This document shows, in pieces, positions 1-5,704 of a DNA stretch of 5,704 bases. This stretch comes from Bacteroides sp. (GTDB lineage: Bacteria; Bacteroidota; Bacteroidia; Bacteroidales; Bacteroidaceae). The notes under the pieces are model-generated. The model ran no database searches. It saw nothing but the letters and a program-made list of their open reading frames with translations, and was not told the DNA's origin. The position numbers were made by a program, and so were the translations under genes. Positions within the stretch are counted from its first letter, which is position 1. Every line of letters starts with the position of its first letter. The stretch spans positions 1 to 5,704 of the forward strand of contig DXOJ01000214.1 of NCBI GenBank assembly GCA_019412865.1. The letters run 5' to 3'.

Positions 1-1
1 C

Positions 2-1045
2 CATTACCGTTCTATGCTTCGCCATCCGGAAACAAAGATGATCTGTATGGTGAAAGCATCAGCTTACGGAGCCGGTTCGTATGAAATTGCCAAGAGTTTG
101 CAAGAACACCATGTCGATTATCTGGCTGTAGCCGTTGCTGACGAAGGTTCCGAACTCCGCAAGGCAGGCATTACCGCCTCTATTATCATTATGGACCCGG
201 AACTTACTGCATTCAAAACCATGTTTGATTATAAACTGGAACCGGAAGTCTATAATTTCCATCTGCTCGACGCACTCATCAAAGCTGCGGAGAAAGAAGG
301 AATCACCAACTTCCCCATTCATGTGAAACTTGATACAGGTATGCACCGTTTGGGCTTTGCGGTAGAGGATATTCCATTGCTTATCCGTCGACTGAAGAAT
401 CAGAGCGCGGTGATTCCCCGTTCGGTATTCTCTCATTTTGTAGGAAGTGATTCGTCACAGTTCGACGCTTTCACCCGCGGACAGATTGAATTGTTCGAGA
501 AAGGTTCGCAAGAATTGCAGGCCGCCTTCTCTCATAAGATTCTCCGTCATATCTGTAATACGGCAGGAATCGAGCGTTTCCCCGAAGCACAGTACGATAT
601 GGTGCGCTTGGGAATCGGACTTTATGGAGTCAGCCCGATAGACAATTCGATAATACATAATGTAAGTACGCTCAAGACCACCATCCTTCAGATCCGGGAT
701 GTTCCTCAAGAAGATACGGTAGGATATAGCCGGATGGGGCATTTGGTACGCCCTTCCCGCATTGCAGCTATTCCTATCGGTTATGCGGATGGACTGAACC
801 GCCACTTGGGACGCGGCAACGCCTATTGCCTGGTGAACGGAAAGAAAGCTCCTTATGTGGGGAATATCTGTATGGACGTTTGCATGATTGATGTGACGGA
901 TATTGATTGTCGGGAAGGCGATCAGGCTATCATCTTCGGTGATGATCTGCCGATTACGGTGTTGTCCGATAAGCTGGAAACGATTCCTTATGAAGTGTTG
1001 ACAAGTATATCGACACGGGTGAAACGGGTATATTATCAGGATTAA
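2..1045 (+). CDS. alr: Alanine racemase, 3' part of gene (probably the C-terminal half of a MurF-Alr fusion)
   Basis: This is a PLP-dependent, cytoplasmic alanine racemase that interconverts L- and D-alanine for peptidoglycan. The frame is open to the window edge, so the start lies upstream; the first visible Met (position 14) is internal. Numbering from that Met, the PLP lysine is K14 in KASAYG (codon 53-55). KLDTGMHRLG supplies K105 (the site carbamylated in Geobacillus Alr) and R112. RLGIGLYG contains R198. VGYSR supplies the second catalytic base, Y238. IGYADG (255-260) and CMDV (M287, D288) follow. Spacings between these residues agree with Geobacillus Alr (K39, K129, R136, R219, Y265) within about four residues. 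About 20 residues of the racemase domain are missing upstream. In Bacteroidetes this domain is commonly fused behind MurF, which would place murF just outside the window; this is inferred. The usual KAxAYGHG motif reads KASAYGAG here. No downstream gene is coupled to it, because a palindromic element follows the stop at once. Confidence 0.95.
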   Translation, partial: HYRSMLRHPETKMICMVKASAYGAGSYEIAKSLQEHHVDYLAVAVADEGSELRKAGITASIIIMDPELTAFKTMFDYKLEPEVYNFHLLDALIKAAEKEGITNFPIHVKLDTGMHRLGFAVEDIPLLIRRLKNQSAVIPRSVFSHFVGSDSSQFDAFTRGQIELFEKGSQELQAAFSHKILRHICNTAGIERFPEAQYDMVRLGIGLYGVSPIDNSIIHNVSTLKTTILQIRDVPQEDTVGYSRMGHLVRPSRIAAIPIGYADGLNRHLGRGNAYCLVNGKKAPYVGNICMDVCMIDVTDIDCREGDQAIIFGDDLPITVLSDKLETIPYEVLTSISTRVKRVYYQD

Positions 1046-1151
1046 TTCACCACAGATTACACGGATTCACACAGATTGAAGAGAATATATAGTAGCAATA
1101 AATCGAAAGATAAGCTATAAATCTGTGTGAATCCGTGTAATCTGTGGTGAA
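1046..1151. repeat. 106-bp palindromic element with perfect 32-bp inverted arms
   Basis: The left arm (1046-1077) and right arm (1120-1151) are exact reverse complements over 32 bases, separated by a 42-base AT-rich loop (1078-1119). Pairing stops at once beyond each end (1045/1152 and 1078/1119 do not pair). The left arm contains CACAGATT (1051-1058), CACGGATT (1060-1067) and CACAGATT (1070-1077); the right arm carries the mirror copies at 1120, 1130 and 1139. The element begins on the first base after the alr stop codon and ends six bases before the tatA -7 element. No U-run follows either arm, so it is not a standard intrinsic terminator, although an RNA copy would fold into a very stable hairpin that could block 3' exonucleases. 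I see no clear target-site duplication. It resembles REP- or MITE-like intergenic palindromes, and I recall similar CACAGATTACAC-type repeats in Bacteroidetes genomes; copy number here is unknown. Confidence 0.9.
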
Positions 1152-1157
1152 AATGAT

Positions 1158-1165
1158 TATATTTG
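1158..1165 (+). promoter_or_regulatory. Bacteroidetes-type -7 promoter element for the tatA operon
   Basis: TATATTTG matches the Bacteroides sigma-factor -7 consensus TAnnTTTG exactly. A transcript would begin at roughly 1170 and give a leader of about 30 bases before the tatA ATG at 1203, which is AT-rich and has no Shine-Dalgarno site, as is usual in this group. The -33 box (TTTG consensus) should fall near 1134-1139, inside the right arm of the palindrome; only a weak match (GTGT/TGTA) is there. The promoter call therefore rests on the -7 box and its position. Confidence 0.6.
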
Positions 1166-1202
1166 CAGCAACTATTAAAAACCTCTTATATCAAATAAAC
1201 TT

Positions 1203-1424
1203 ATGACAAACTTATTATTGTTAGGCTTTTTGCCCAGTGGTTCCGAATGGATTATTATCGCTTTGGTTATCCTTCTTCTTTTTGGTGGAAAGAAAATTCC
1301 TGAACTGATGCGCGGATTAGGCAAAGGCGTAAAGAGCTTCAAAGACGGTGTGAACGAAGCGAAAGATGAAATAAACAAGGCTAAAGACGAGTTGGACAAA
1401 CCAGTAGATCCTTCTAAGAACTAA
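1203..1424 (+). CDS. tatA: Twin-arginine translocase subunit TatA (TatA/E family)
   Basis: This 73-residue protein is the pore-forming or membrane-thinning subunit of the Tat pathway, which exports folded proteins across the inner membrane. A short N-terminal stretch leads to GSEW (13-16), then a single hydrophobic helix (about 16-27). The FGGKKIPEL hinge (27-35) is the family signature, followed by an amphipathic helix (about 36-50, [15 protein letters not shown]). The charged C-terminal tail is rich in K, D and E. Length and order fit TatA. The start is the first ATG after the -7 element, and no earlier in-frame Met is needed. tatC follows after 17 bases, so the two are almost certainly co-transcribed. 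No tatB is visible, so this TatA may serve both roles, as in other minimal TatAC systems; that is inferred. Confidence 0.96.
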   Translation: MTNLLLLGFLPSGSEWIIIALVILLLFGGKKIPELMRGLGKGVKSFKDGVNEAKDEINKAKDELDKPVDPSKN

Positions 1425-1441
1425 AAGAGCACAACATACGG

Positions 1442-2278
1442 ATGGCAGAAATGACCTTTTGGGATCATTTGGACGAATTGCGTAAGGTACTTTTTCGGGT
1501 AGTTGGAGTTTGGTTTGTATTGGCAATAGGCTATTTTATTGCTATGCCCTACCTCTTCGACCATGTGATACTTGCGCCTTGCCACAATGATTTCATATTC
1601 TACGATTTATTACGGCATATTGGTAAAACATTTGATTTGACCGATGACTTCTTCACGCAACAATTTTATGTGAAGCTGGTCAATATCAACTTGGCTGCTC
1701 CTTTCTTTATTCACATGTCGACAGCATTCTGGATGTCGGTGGTGACGGCTATGCCTTATATCTTTTTTGAAATATGGCGTTTCATCAATCCCGCCCTTTA
1801 TCCGAATGAGAGAAAGGGCGTGCGTAAAGCATTGACTATCGGAACACTGATGTTCTTCATCGGTGTACTGTTGGGCTACTTTATGGTTTATCCGTTGACT
1901 CTCCGTTTCCTTTCTACTTATCAGTTGAGTTCGGAAGTGGAGAATATCCTGTCGCTCAATTCTTATATCGACAATTTTATGATGCTGATTCTCTGCATGG
2001 GATTGGCTTTTGAACTTCCATTGGTTACATGGTTGCTTTCTTTAATGGGAGTGGTCAACAAGTCCTTCCTGCGGAAATACCGCCGTCATGCGGTTGTCGT
2101 CATAGTGATAGCTGCTGCTATTATTACTCCGACGGGAGACCCGTTCACCTTGAGTGTTGTTGCTATTCCGCTTTATCTGTTGTACGAGATGAGTATTTTG
2201 ATGATAAAGGACAAGAAGAAAACAGAAGAGGAAGTTGAAGATGAAGCTGGAGATGAAGTTGCCCTGTCCGAAGAGTGA
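1442..2278 (+). CDS. tatC: Twin-arginine translocase subunit TatC
   Basis: TatC is the multi-spanning inner-membrane receptor for twin-arginine signal peptides. The 278-residue product opens with FWDHLDELRK (E12 aligns with E. coli E15), followed by a first membrane helix (about 17-37) and APCH (P46 aligns with P48). PYIFFEIWRFINPALYPNERK (105-125) carries E123, matching E. coli E103. Further on are FELP (E191, matching E170) and TPTGDPFT followed by AIPLYLLYE (229-249), where D233 matches D211 with one extra Gly. Several hydrophobic segments fill the rest, as expected for six helices. The first periplasmic loop is about 22 residues longer than in E. coli (P46 to APFF at 86-89). The tail after about residue 253 is lysine-rich, then strongly acidic (EEEVEDEAGDEVALSEE). 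The gene starts 17 bases after tatA. Its last 38 bases overlap the next gene in another frame. Confidence 0.97.
   Translation: MAEMTFWDHLDELRKVLFRVVGVWFVLAIGYFIAMPYLFDHVILAPCHNDFIFYDLLRHIGKTFDLTDDFFTQQFYVKLVNINLAAPFFIHMSTAFWMSVVTAMPYIFFEIWRFINPALYPNERKGVRKALTIGTLMFFIGVLLGYFMVYPLTLRFLSTYQLSSEVENILSLNSYIDNFMMLILCMGLAFELPLVTWLLSLMGVVNKSFLRKYRRHAVVVIVIAAAIITPTGDPFTLSVVAIPLYLLYEMSILMIKDKKKTEEEVEDEAGDEVALSEE
2227..2234 (+). promoter_or_regulatory. Possible purine-rich ribosome-binding stretch for the overlapping helicase gene
   Basis: AGAGGAAG lies six bases upstream of the ATG at 2241, inside the tatC coding sequence. It resembles a Shine-Dalgarno site and slightly favours 2241 over the in-frame ATG at 2253. 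However, it also encodes part of the Glu-rich TatC tail, and this group makes little use of Shine-Dalgarno pairing, so it may be coincidental. Confidence 0.25.
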
Positions 2279-5200
2279 AGCGATAGAATCTTATGAAATC
2301 CTTTTAGCAGTTTGCCGGGCGGAAGATACCCATCTTGCCGTAGGATATAAGCAAATGCGCGACTTGCTGGAGCGTATTTGTCGCGCGCAAATGCAAAACG
2401 AAAGCTTACAGATGACCGACCTTTCCGCACGAATCAGTTTTGTGGCGGCTAAGGTCGGTCTCTCTGTTGCAGAGCAGAACCGGCTGCATACTTTCCGGCT
2501 CACTTCGAATGCTATCCTGAACCGCCAGCAGGAGCCCAACCGGGAACAACTCTTGCGCGATGCGAAAACATTAGCTTTCTTTATTCGTAAACTCCTGGAA
2601 GAGGATATTCCCTTGGAACTATACCGGCTACTTCCGCGTGCGGATGCCACCTACCTGGTTGCGCCTCCTGCCCGCGAACGGGTGCAGCGAATGCGTGTCT
2701 GCTTCCAGTATGCCGACGAGCAATATTTGTATGTGACTCCCTTGGACGAAGTCTCGGAGAAACCATATTTAGTTCGTTATAATATTCCTCAAATCAATGA
2801 AGAGTTTGCAGAAACGTGCAAACTGCTTTGGCGTCATGCCCAGGTCAATTTATTGGATGTTGCAGTGGATGAGGCGGGAATCCTGACTCCTTCTTTCATT
2901 GTACTCGAACCGGATTATTTACTTGACATCAGTTCTTTGGCAGAATGTTTCCGTGATTACGGGCATCATCCGGCCAATTATTTTCTTTCCCGTCTTCAAC
3001 CGATCGAAAATGCCCGGCCTCTGTTGCTGGGAAATATAGCCAATCTTTTCCTGGACGAATGGATTTATGCGAAGAGTGAAGACATAGATTATCGTACCTG
3101 TATGCAGAAAGCCTTCCGGCGTTATCCTATTGAGCTGGCTGCCTGTTCCGATTTGCGCGACAAAGAGAAAGAACGCCAATTCTTTGAGGACTGCAAACTG
3201 CACTTCGATCATATTCGTGAAACGGTCAATGATACCTTTCATGCAGCCGGTTATGAACTGGACAAGACGGATGCCGTGCTCGAACCTTCTTATATCTGTG
3301 AAGCACTCGGACTTCAGGGACGTCTCGACTATATGCAGCGGGACATGTCTTCTTTCATAGAAATGAAATCCGGCAAGGCGGATGAATACGCTATCCGGGG
3401 CAAGGTAGAGCCGAAGGAGAATAATAAAGTACAGATGTTACTTTATCAAGCAGTCCTGCAATATTCGATGGGAATGGATCACCGGAAAGTGAAAGCCTAT
3501 TTGCTTTATACCCGTTATCCGCTCCTTTATCCCTCCCGTCCTTCGTGGGCGATGGTACGTCGGGTGATTGACTTGCGTAACCGCATTGTGGCCGATGAAT
3601 ATGGCGTCCAATTACGCAACAGTCTGGAATATACGGCACAAAAACTGGAAGAAATCAATGCCTCCACCTTGAATGAACGAGGATTGAAAGGACGTTTTTG
3701 GGAAACATATCTGCGTCCTTCTATTGATAACTTTCAATCGAAACTGAAAGCTCTTTCTCCAGTGGAAAAGAGTTACTTCTATGCGGTGTACAACTTTATT
3801 ACAAAGGAACTTTATACCTCAAAATCCGGTGATGTGGATTATGAAGGACGTACCGGGGCAGCTTCTTTATGGCTTTCTACATTAGCGGAGAAATGCGAGG
3901 CCGGAGAAATCATTTATGATTTGAGAATAAAGGAGAATCATGCTGCCGATGAACATAAAGCCGGACTTACTTTTTCTTTCTTTAAAAAGGAAAAGGCTGG
4001 GGAAACTTTGTTGAATGAGTCTGGCGTAAATGACATTACCGGAGATAAAGCTATTGGAAATGATATTACTGGAAATGAAGCCTCTACAAGTAAGACTGTC
4101 AGAAGTGAAGCTCTTGAAACAGAGACTTCTCTCCCTAATTTCCGTCAAGGCGATGCTATTATCCTTTATGAACGTAACAGCGATACAGATAACGTCACCA
4201 ATAAAATGGTTTTCAAGGGTAATATTGAATACCTGACAGAAAACGAAATAGGTATTCGTTTACGTGCTACCCAGCAGAACCCATCTGTACTTCCTGCCGA
4301 AAGCCTTTATGCGATAGAACATGATACAATGGATACAACATTCCGCTCGATGTATCAGGGGTTATATATTTATCTTTCTGCAAGGAAGGAACGTCGTGAC
4401 TTGTTGCTGTCACAGCGTCCTCCTCGGTTTGATGAATCATTGGATTCCATGATTTCCCGTTCGGAAGACGATTTTATGCGAATCGCCCTGAAAGCAAAAG
4501 CCGCACAGGATTATTTCCTTCTTATCGGACCTCCGGGAACAGGCAAAACTTCATGTGCCCTGAAGAAAATGGTAGAGACTTTTCATGCAGATAAAGATGC
4601 GCAGATTCTTTTGCTTTCATACACCAACCGGGCTGTCGATGAGATATGCAAGTCGCTGGCTTCCATTGCTCCGGCTGTTGATTTTATACGTGTGGGAAGT
4701 GAATTATCATGTGATGAAGCCTACCGCGGGCATCTGATTGAAAATGAATTATCCTCTTGTAACCGTCGTTCGGAAGTGTACGAACGTATCCGGAATTGTC
4801 GGATTATTGTGGGAACGGTAGCGGCTATTTCCGGCAAACCGGAACTGTTTCGTTTGAAGCATTTTGATGTAGCCATTATTGATGAGGCTACCCAAATATT
4901 GGAACCGCAGTTGTTGGGCATCCTCTGTGCACGTGGAGAAGACGGAAAAGATGCAATAGATAAGTTTGTCTTGATCGGAGATCATAAACAACTGCCTGCT
5001 GTGGTACAGCAAAATACGGAGCAATCGGCCATTTATGATGAATCTTTACTGTCTATCGGGTTGACCAATCTGAAAGATTCCTTGTTTGAACGCCTCTACC
5101 GGAACTGTACTGCAACAGTTCATCGCTCCTACGATATGCTGTGCCGTCAAGGGCGAATGCATCCGGAAGTTGCTTTGTTTGCCAATCGTGCTTTTTACGG

Positions 5201-5704
5201 GGGGCGGCTGATTCCTGTCGGACTACCTCATCAAATAGAGGACTCGGACACGATCTGCCGTTTAGCCTTTTATCCGTCTGTGCCGGAGAAAGCAGGAGCA
5301 TCTGCCAAAATCAACTATTCGGAAGCATGTATCGTTGCGGATTTAGCCGTTCGCATTTATGAACACCATCAGTTGGATTTTGACGAATCCCGTACTTTAG
5401 GAATCATTACTCCTTACCGGAGTCAGATAGCATTGATTAAAAAAGAAATAGAATCAGTAGGTATTCCGGTTTTGAATCGCATTCTGGTTGACACGGTGGA
5501 GCGGTTCCAGGGAAGCGAGCGTGATGTAATAATCTATTCCTTCTGTGTCAACTACCCTTATCAATTAAAATTTCTATCCAATCTGACGGAAGAAGAGGGT
5601 GTTTTGATTGACCGGAAACTGAATGTTGCCTTGACCCGTGCAAGGAAACAGATGTTCATCACGGGAGTTCCCGAACTCTTGGAACGCAATCCTCTCTATA
5701 AAAG
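2241..5704 (+). CDS. Dna2-like PD-(D/E)XK nuclease / SF1B (Upf1-type) helicase, 3' end beyond window
   Basis: The frame runs unbroken for at least 1154 residues to the window edge. The likely start is ATG 2241 (alternative 2253), both inside tatC; an in-frame stop at 2205 bounds the frame. Residues about 15-115 are helical and may be a degenerate DUF4145/HEPN-like domain (R86, N90, N94). A RecB/Dna2/Cas4-like nuclease follows: GNIAN (264-268, Asn at the usual His), GRLD (D363), EMK (E374, K376), QxxxY (Q398, Y402). No cysteines follow as in iron-sulfur relatives. Repeats at 587-626 lead to a likely beta-barrel (about 631-685). The helicase core has GPPGTGKT (763-770), SYTNRAVDE (793-801), DEATQ (881-885), GDHKQLP (913-919), QGRMHP (970-975), TPYRSQ (1057-1062), VERFQGSERD (1086-1095) and NVALTRAR (1128-1135). 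It probably acts on DNA ends or branched DNA in repair, or in defence; substrate and role are inferred. Co-transcription with tatAC is likely. Only a short C-terminus should be missing. Confidence 0.9.
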   Translation, partial: MKLEMKLPCPKSEAIESYEILLAVCRAEDTHLAVGYKQMRDLLERICRAQMQNESLQMTDLSARISFVAAKVGLSVAEQNRLHTFRLTSNAILNRQQEPNREQLLRDAKTLAFFIRKLLEEDIPLELYRLLPRADATYLVAPPARERVQRMRVCFQYADEQYLYVTPLDEVSEKPYLVRYNIPQINEEFAETCKLLWRHAQVNLLDVAVDEAGILTPSFIVLEPDYLLDISSLAECFRDYGHHPANYFLSRLQPIENARPLLLGNIANLFLDEWIYAKSEDIDYRTCMQKAFRRYPIELAACSDLRDKEKERQFFEDCKLHFDHIRETVNDTFHAAGYELDKTDAVLEPSYICEALGLQGRLDYMQRDMSSFIEMKSGKADEYAIRGKVEPKENNKVQMLLYQAVLQYSMGMDHRKVKAYLLYTRYPLLYPSRPSWAMVRRVIDLRNRIVADEYGVQLRNSLEYTAQKLEEINASTLNERGLKGRFWETYLRPSIDNFQSKLKALSPVEKSYFYAVYNFITKELYTSKSGDVDYEGRTGAASLWLSTLAEKCEAGEIIYDLRIKENHAADEHKAGLTFSFFKKEKAGETLLNESGVNDITGDKAIGNDITGNEASTSKTVRSEALETETSLPNFRQGDAIILYERNSDTDNVTNKMVFKGNIEYLTENEIGIRLRATQQNPSVLPAESLYAIEHDTMDTTFRSMYQGLYIYLSARKERRDLLLSQRPPRFDESLDSMISRSEDDFMRIALKAKAAQDYFLLIGPPGTGKTSCALKKMVETFHADKDAQILLLSYTNRAVDEICKSLASIAPAVDFIRVGSELSCDEAYRGHLIENELSSCNRRSEVYERIRNCRIIVGTVAAISGKPELFRLKHFDVAIIDEATQILEPQLLGILCARGEDGKDAIDKFVLIGDHKQLPAVVQQNTEQSAIYDESLLSIGLTNLKDSLFERLYRNCTATVHRSYDMLCRQGRMHPEVALFANRAFYGGRLIPVGLPHQIEDSDTICRLAFYPSVPEKAGASAKINYSEACIVADLAVRIYEHHQLDFDESRTLGIITPYRSQIALIKKEIESVGIPVLNRILVDTVERFQGSERDVIIYSFCVNYPYQLKFLSNLTEEEGVLIDRKLNVALTRARKQMFITGVPELLERNPLYK
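3999..4118 (+). repeat. Four degenerate 30-bp in-frame repeats (decapeptide repeats) in the nuclease-helicase gene
   Basis: Four consecutive 10-codon units encode residues 587-626: GETLLNESGV, NDITGDKAIG, NDITGNEAST and SKTVRSEALE. Shared features are an acidic or amide residue at position 6, E/K at 7 and A/S at 8. The two central units (4029-4058 and 4059-4088) agree at 21 of 30 bases; the outer two are more diverged. The segment is hydrophilic and looks like a flexible linker between the nuclease half and the beta-barrel that precedes the helicase. Confidence 0.6.

Noticed and set aside
59..805. Antisense open frames opposite alr (59-436 and 455-805, - strand)
   Set aside because: They lie fully opposite a gene with intact catalytic motifs, show no recognisable domain and have no promoter.
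1051..1146. Short repeats as a CRISPR array
   Set aside because: Octamers start only 9-10 bases apart and form two inverted triplets; there are no spacer-length gaps or cas genes.
1046..1151. Inverted repeat as a rho-independent terminator for alr
   Set aside because: No U-run follows either arm and the 42-base loop is long. It may still affect RNA ends, so it is listed as a repeat.
2208..2280. Frameshift making a TatC-helicase fusion
   Set aside because: TatC has a normal length and ends in a normal tail, and the next frame has its own ATG codons at 2241 and 2253.
2293..2307. ATG at 2293 as the start of the gene after tatC
   Set aside because: It reads four codons (MKSF) and stops. The true downstream frame is the one entered from ATG 2241.
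2173..3242. Antisense frames under the start of the nuclease-helicase gene (2173-2430, 2291-2650, 2581-2766, 2919-3242)
   Set aside because: Biased, domain-less translations opposite the long continuous + strand frame.
4030..4236. 68-residue + strand frame with a Leu/Glu-rich repeat pattern
   Set aside because: It is an alternate frame of the 30-bp repeats inside the helicase gene; its regularity is explained by them.
4721..5362. Frames at 4721-4921, 4749-5024, 5053-5301 (-) and 5141-5362 (+)
   Set aside because: All overlap conserved helicase motifs in the main frame (DEATQ, GDHKQLP, QGRMHP) and show no features of their own.

Overview
The window looks like a housekeeping stretch of a Bacteroides chromosome, or that of a close Bacteroidales relative. 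The signs are an alanine racemase of the type fused to MurF in Bacteroidetes, a perfect Bacteroidetes-type -7 promoter element (TAnnTTTG) ahead of tatA, the absence of convincing Shine-Dalgarno sites, and moderate GC. The species call comes from recognising the proteins; no search was run. All genes lie on the + strand.

Layout. Positions 2-1045 hold the 3' part of an alanine racemase gene (D-alanine supply for peptidoglycan); the start, and probably a fused MurF domain, lie upstream. Directly after its stop codon comes a 106-bp element with perfect 32-bp inverted arms (1046-1151). Each arm contains three copies of the octamer CACRGATT or its complement. The likely promoter of the next operon starts six bases beyond the element. 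That operon is tatA (1203-1424), tatC (1442-2278) and a very large nuclease-helicase gene that starts inside the tatC tail (ATG at 2241) and runs off the end of the window (5704), just past the last helicase motif.

Function. TatA and TatC form a two-component twin-arginine translocase, with no TatB in view. TatC has about 22 extra residues in its first periplasmic loop compared with E. coli TatC. The third gene was easy to miss because it has no stop codon in the window. Its product (at least 1154 residues) has a helical N-terminal region that may be a degenerate DUF4145/HEPN-like domain, then a RecB/Dna2/Cas4-like PD-(D/E)XK nuclease, a repeat-bearing linker, a likely beta-barrel, and a complete Upf1/Dna2-type SF1B helicase core. 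It resembles bacterial Dna2-like proteins but lacks the expected iron-sulfur cysteines and has Asn where the family usually has the motif I His. A linker of four degenerate 10-residue repeats separates the nuclease and helicase halves.

The best candidates for something under-described are this tripartite protein and its link to the Tat operon, the decapeptide repeat linker, and the palindromic element at the operon boundary. I saw no tRNA, rRNA, CRISPR array, insertion sequence or clear intrinsic terminator. No gene-free stretch exceeds 160 bases.
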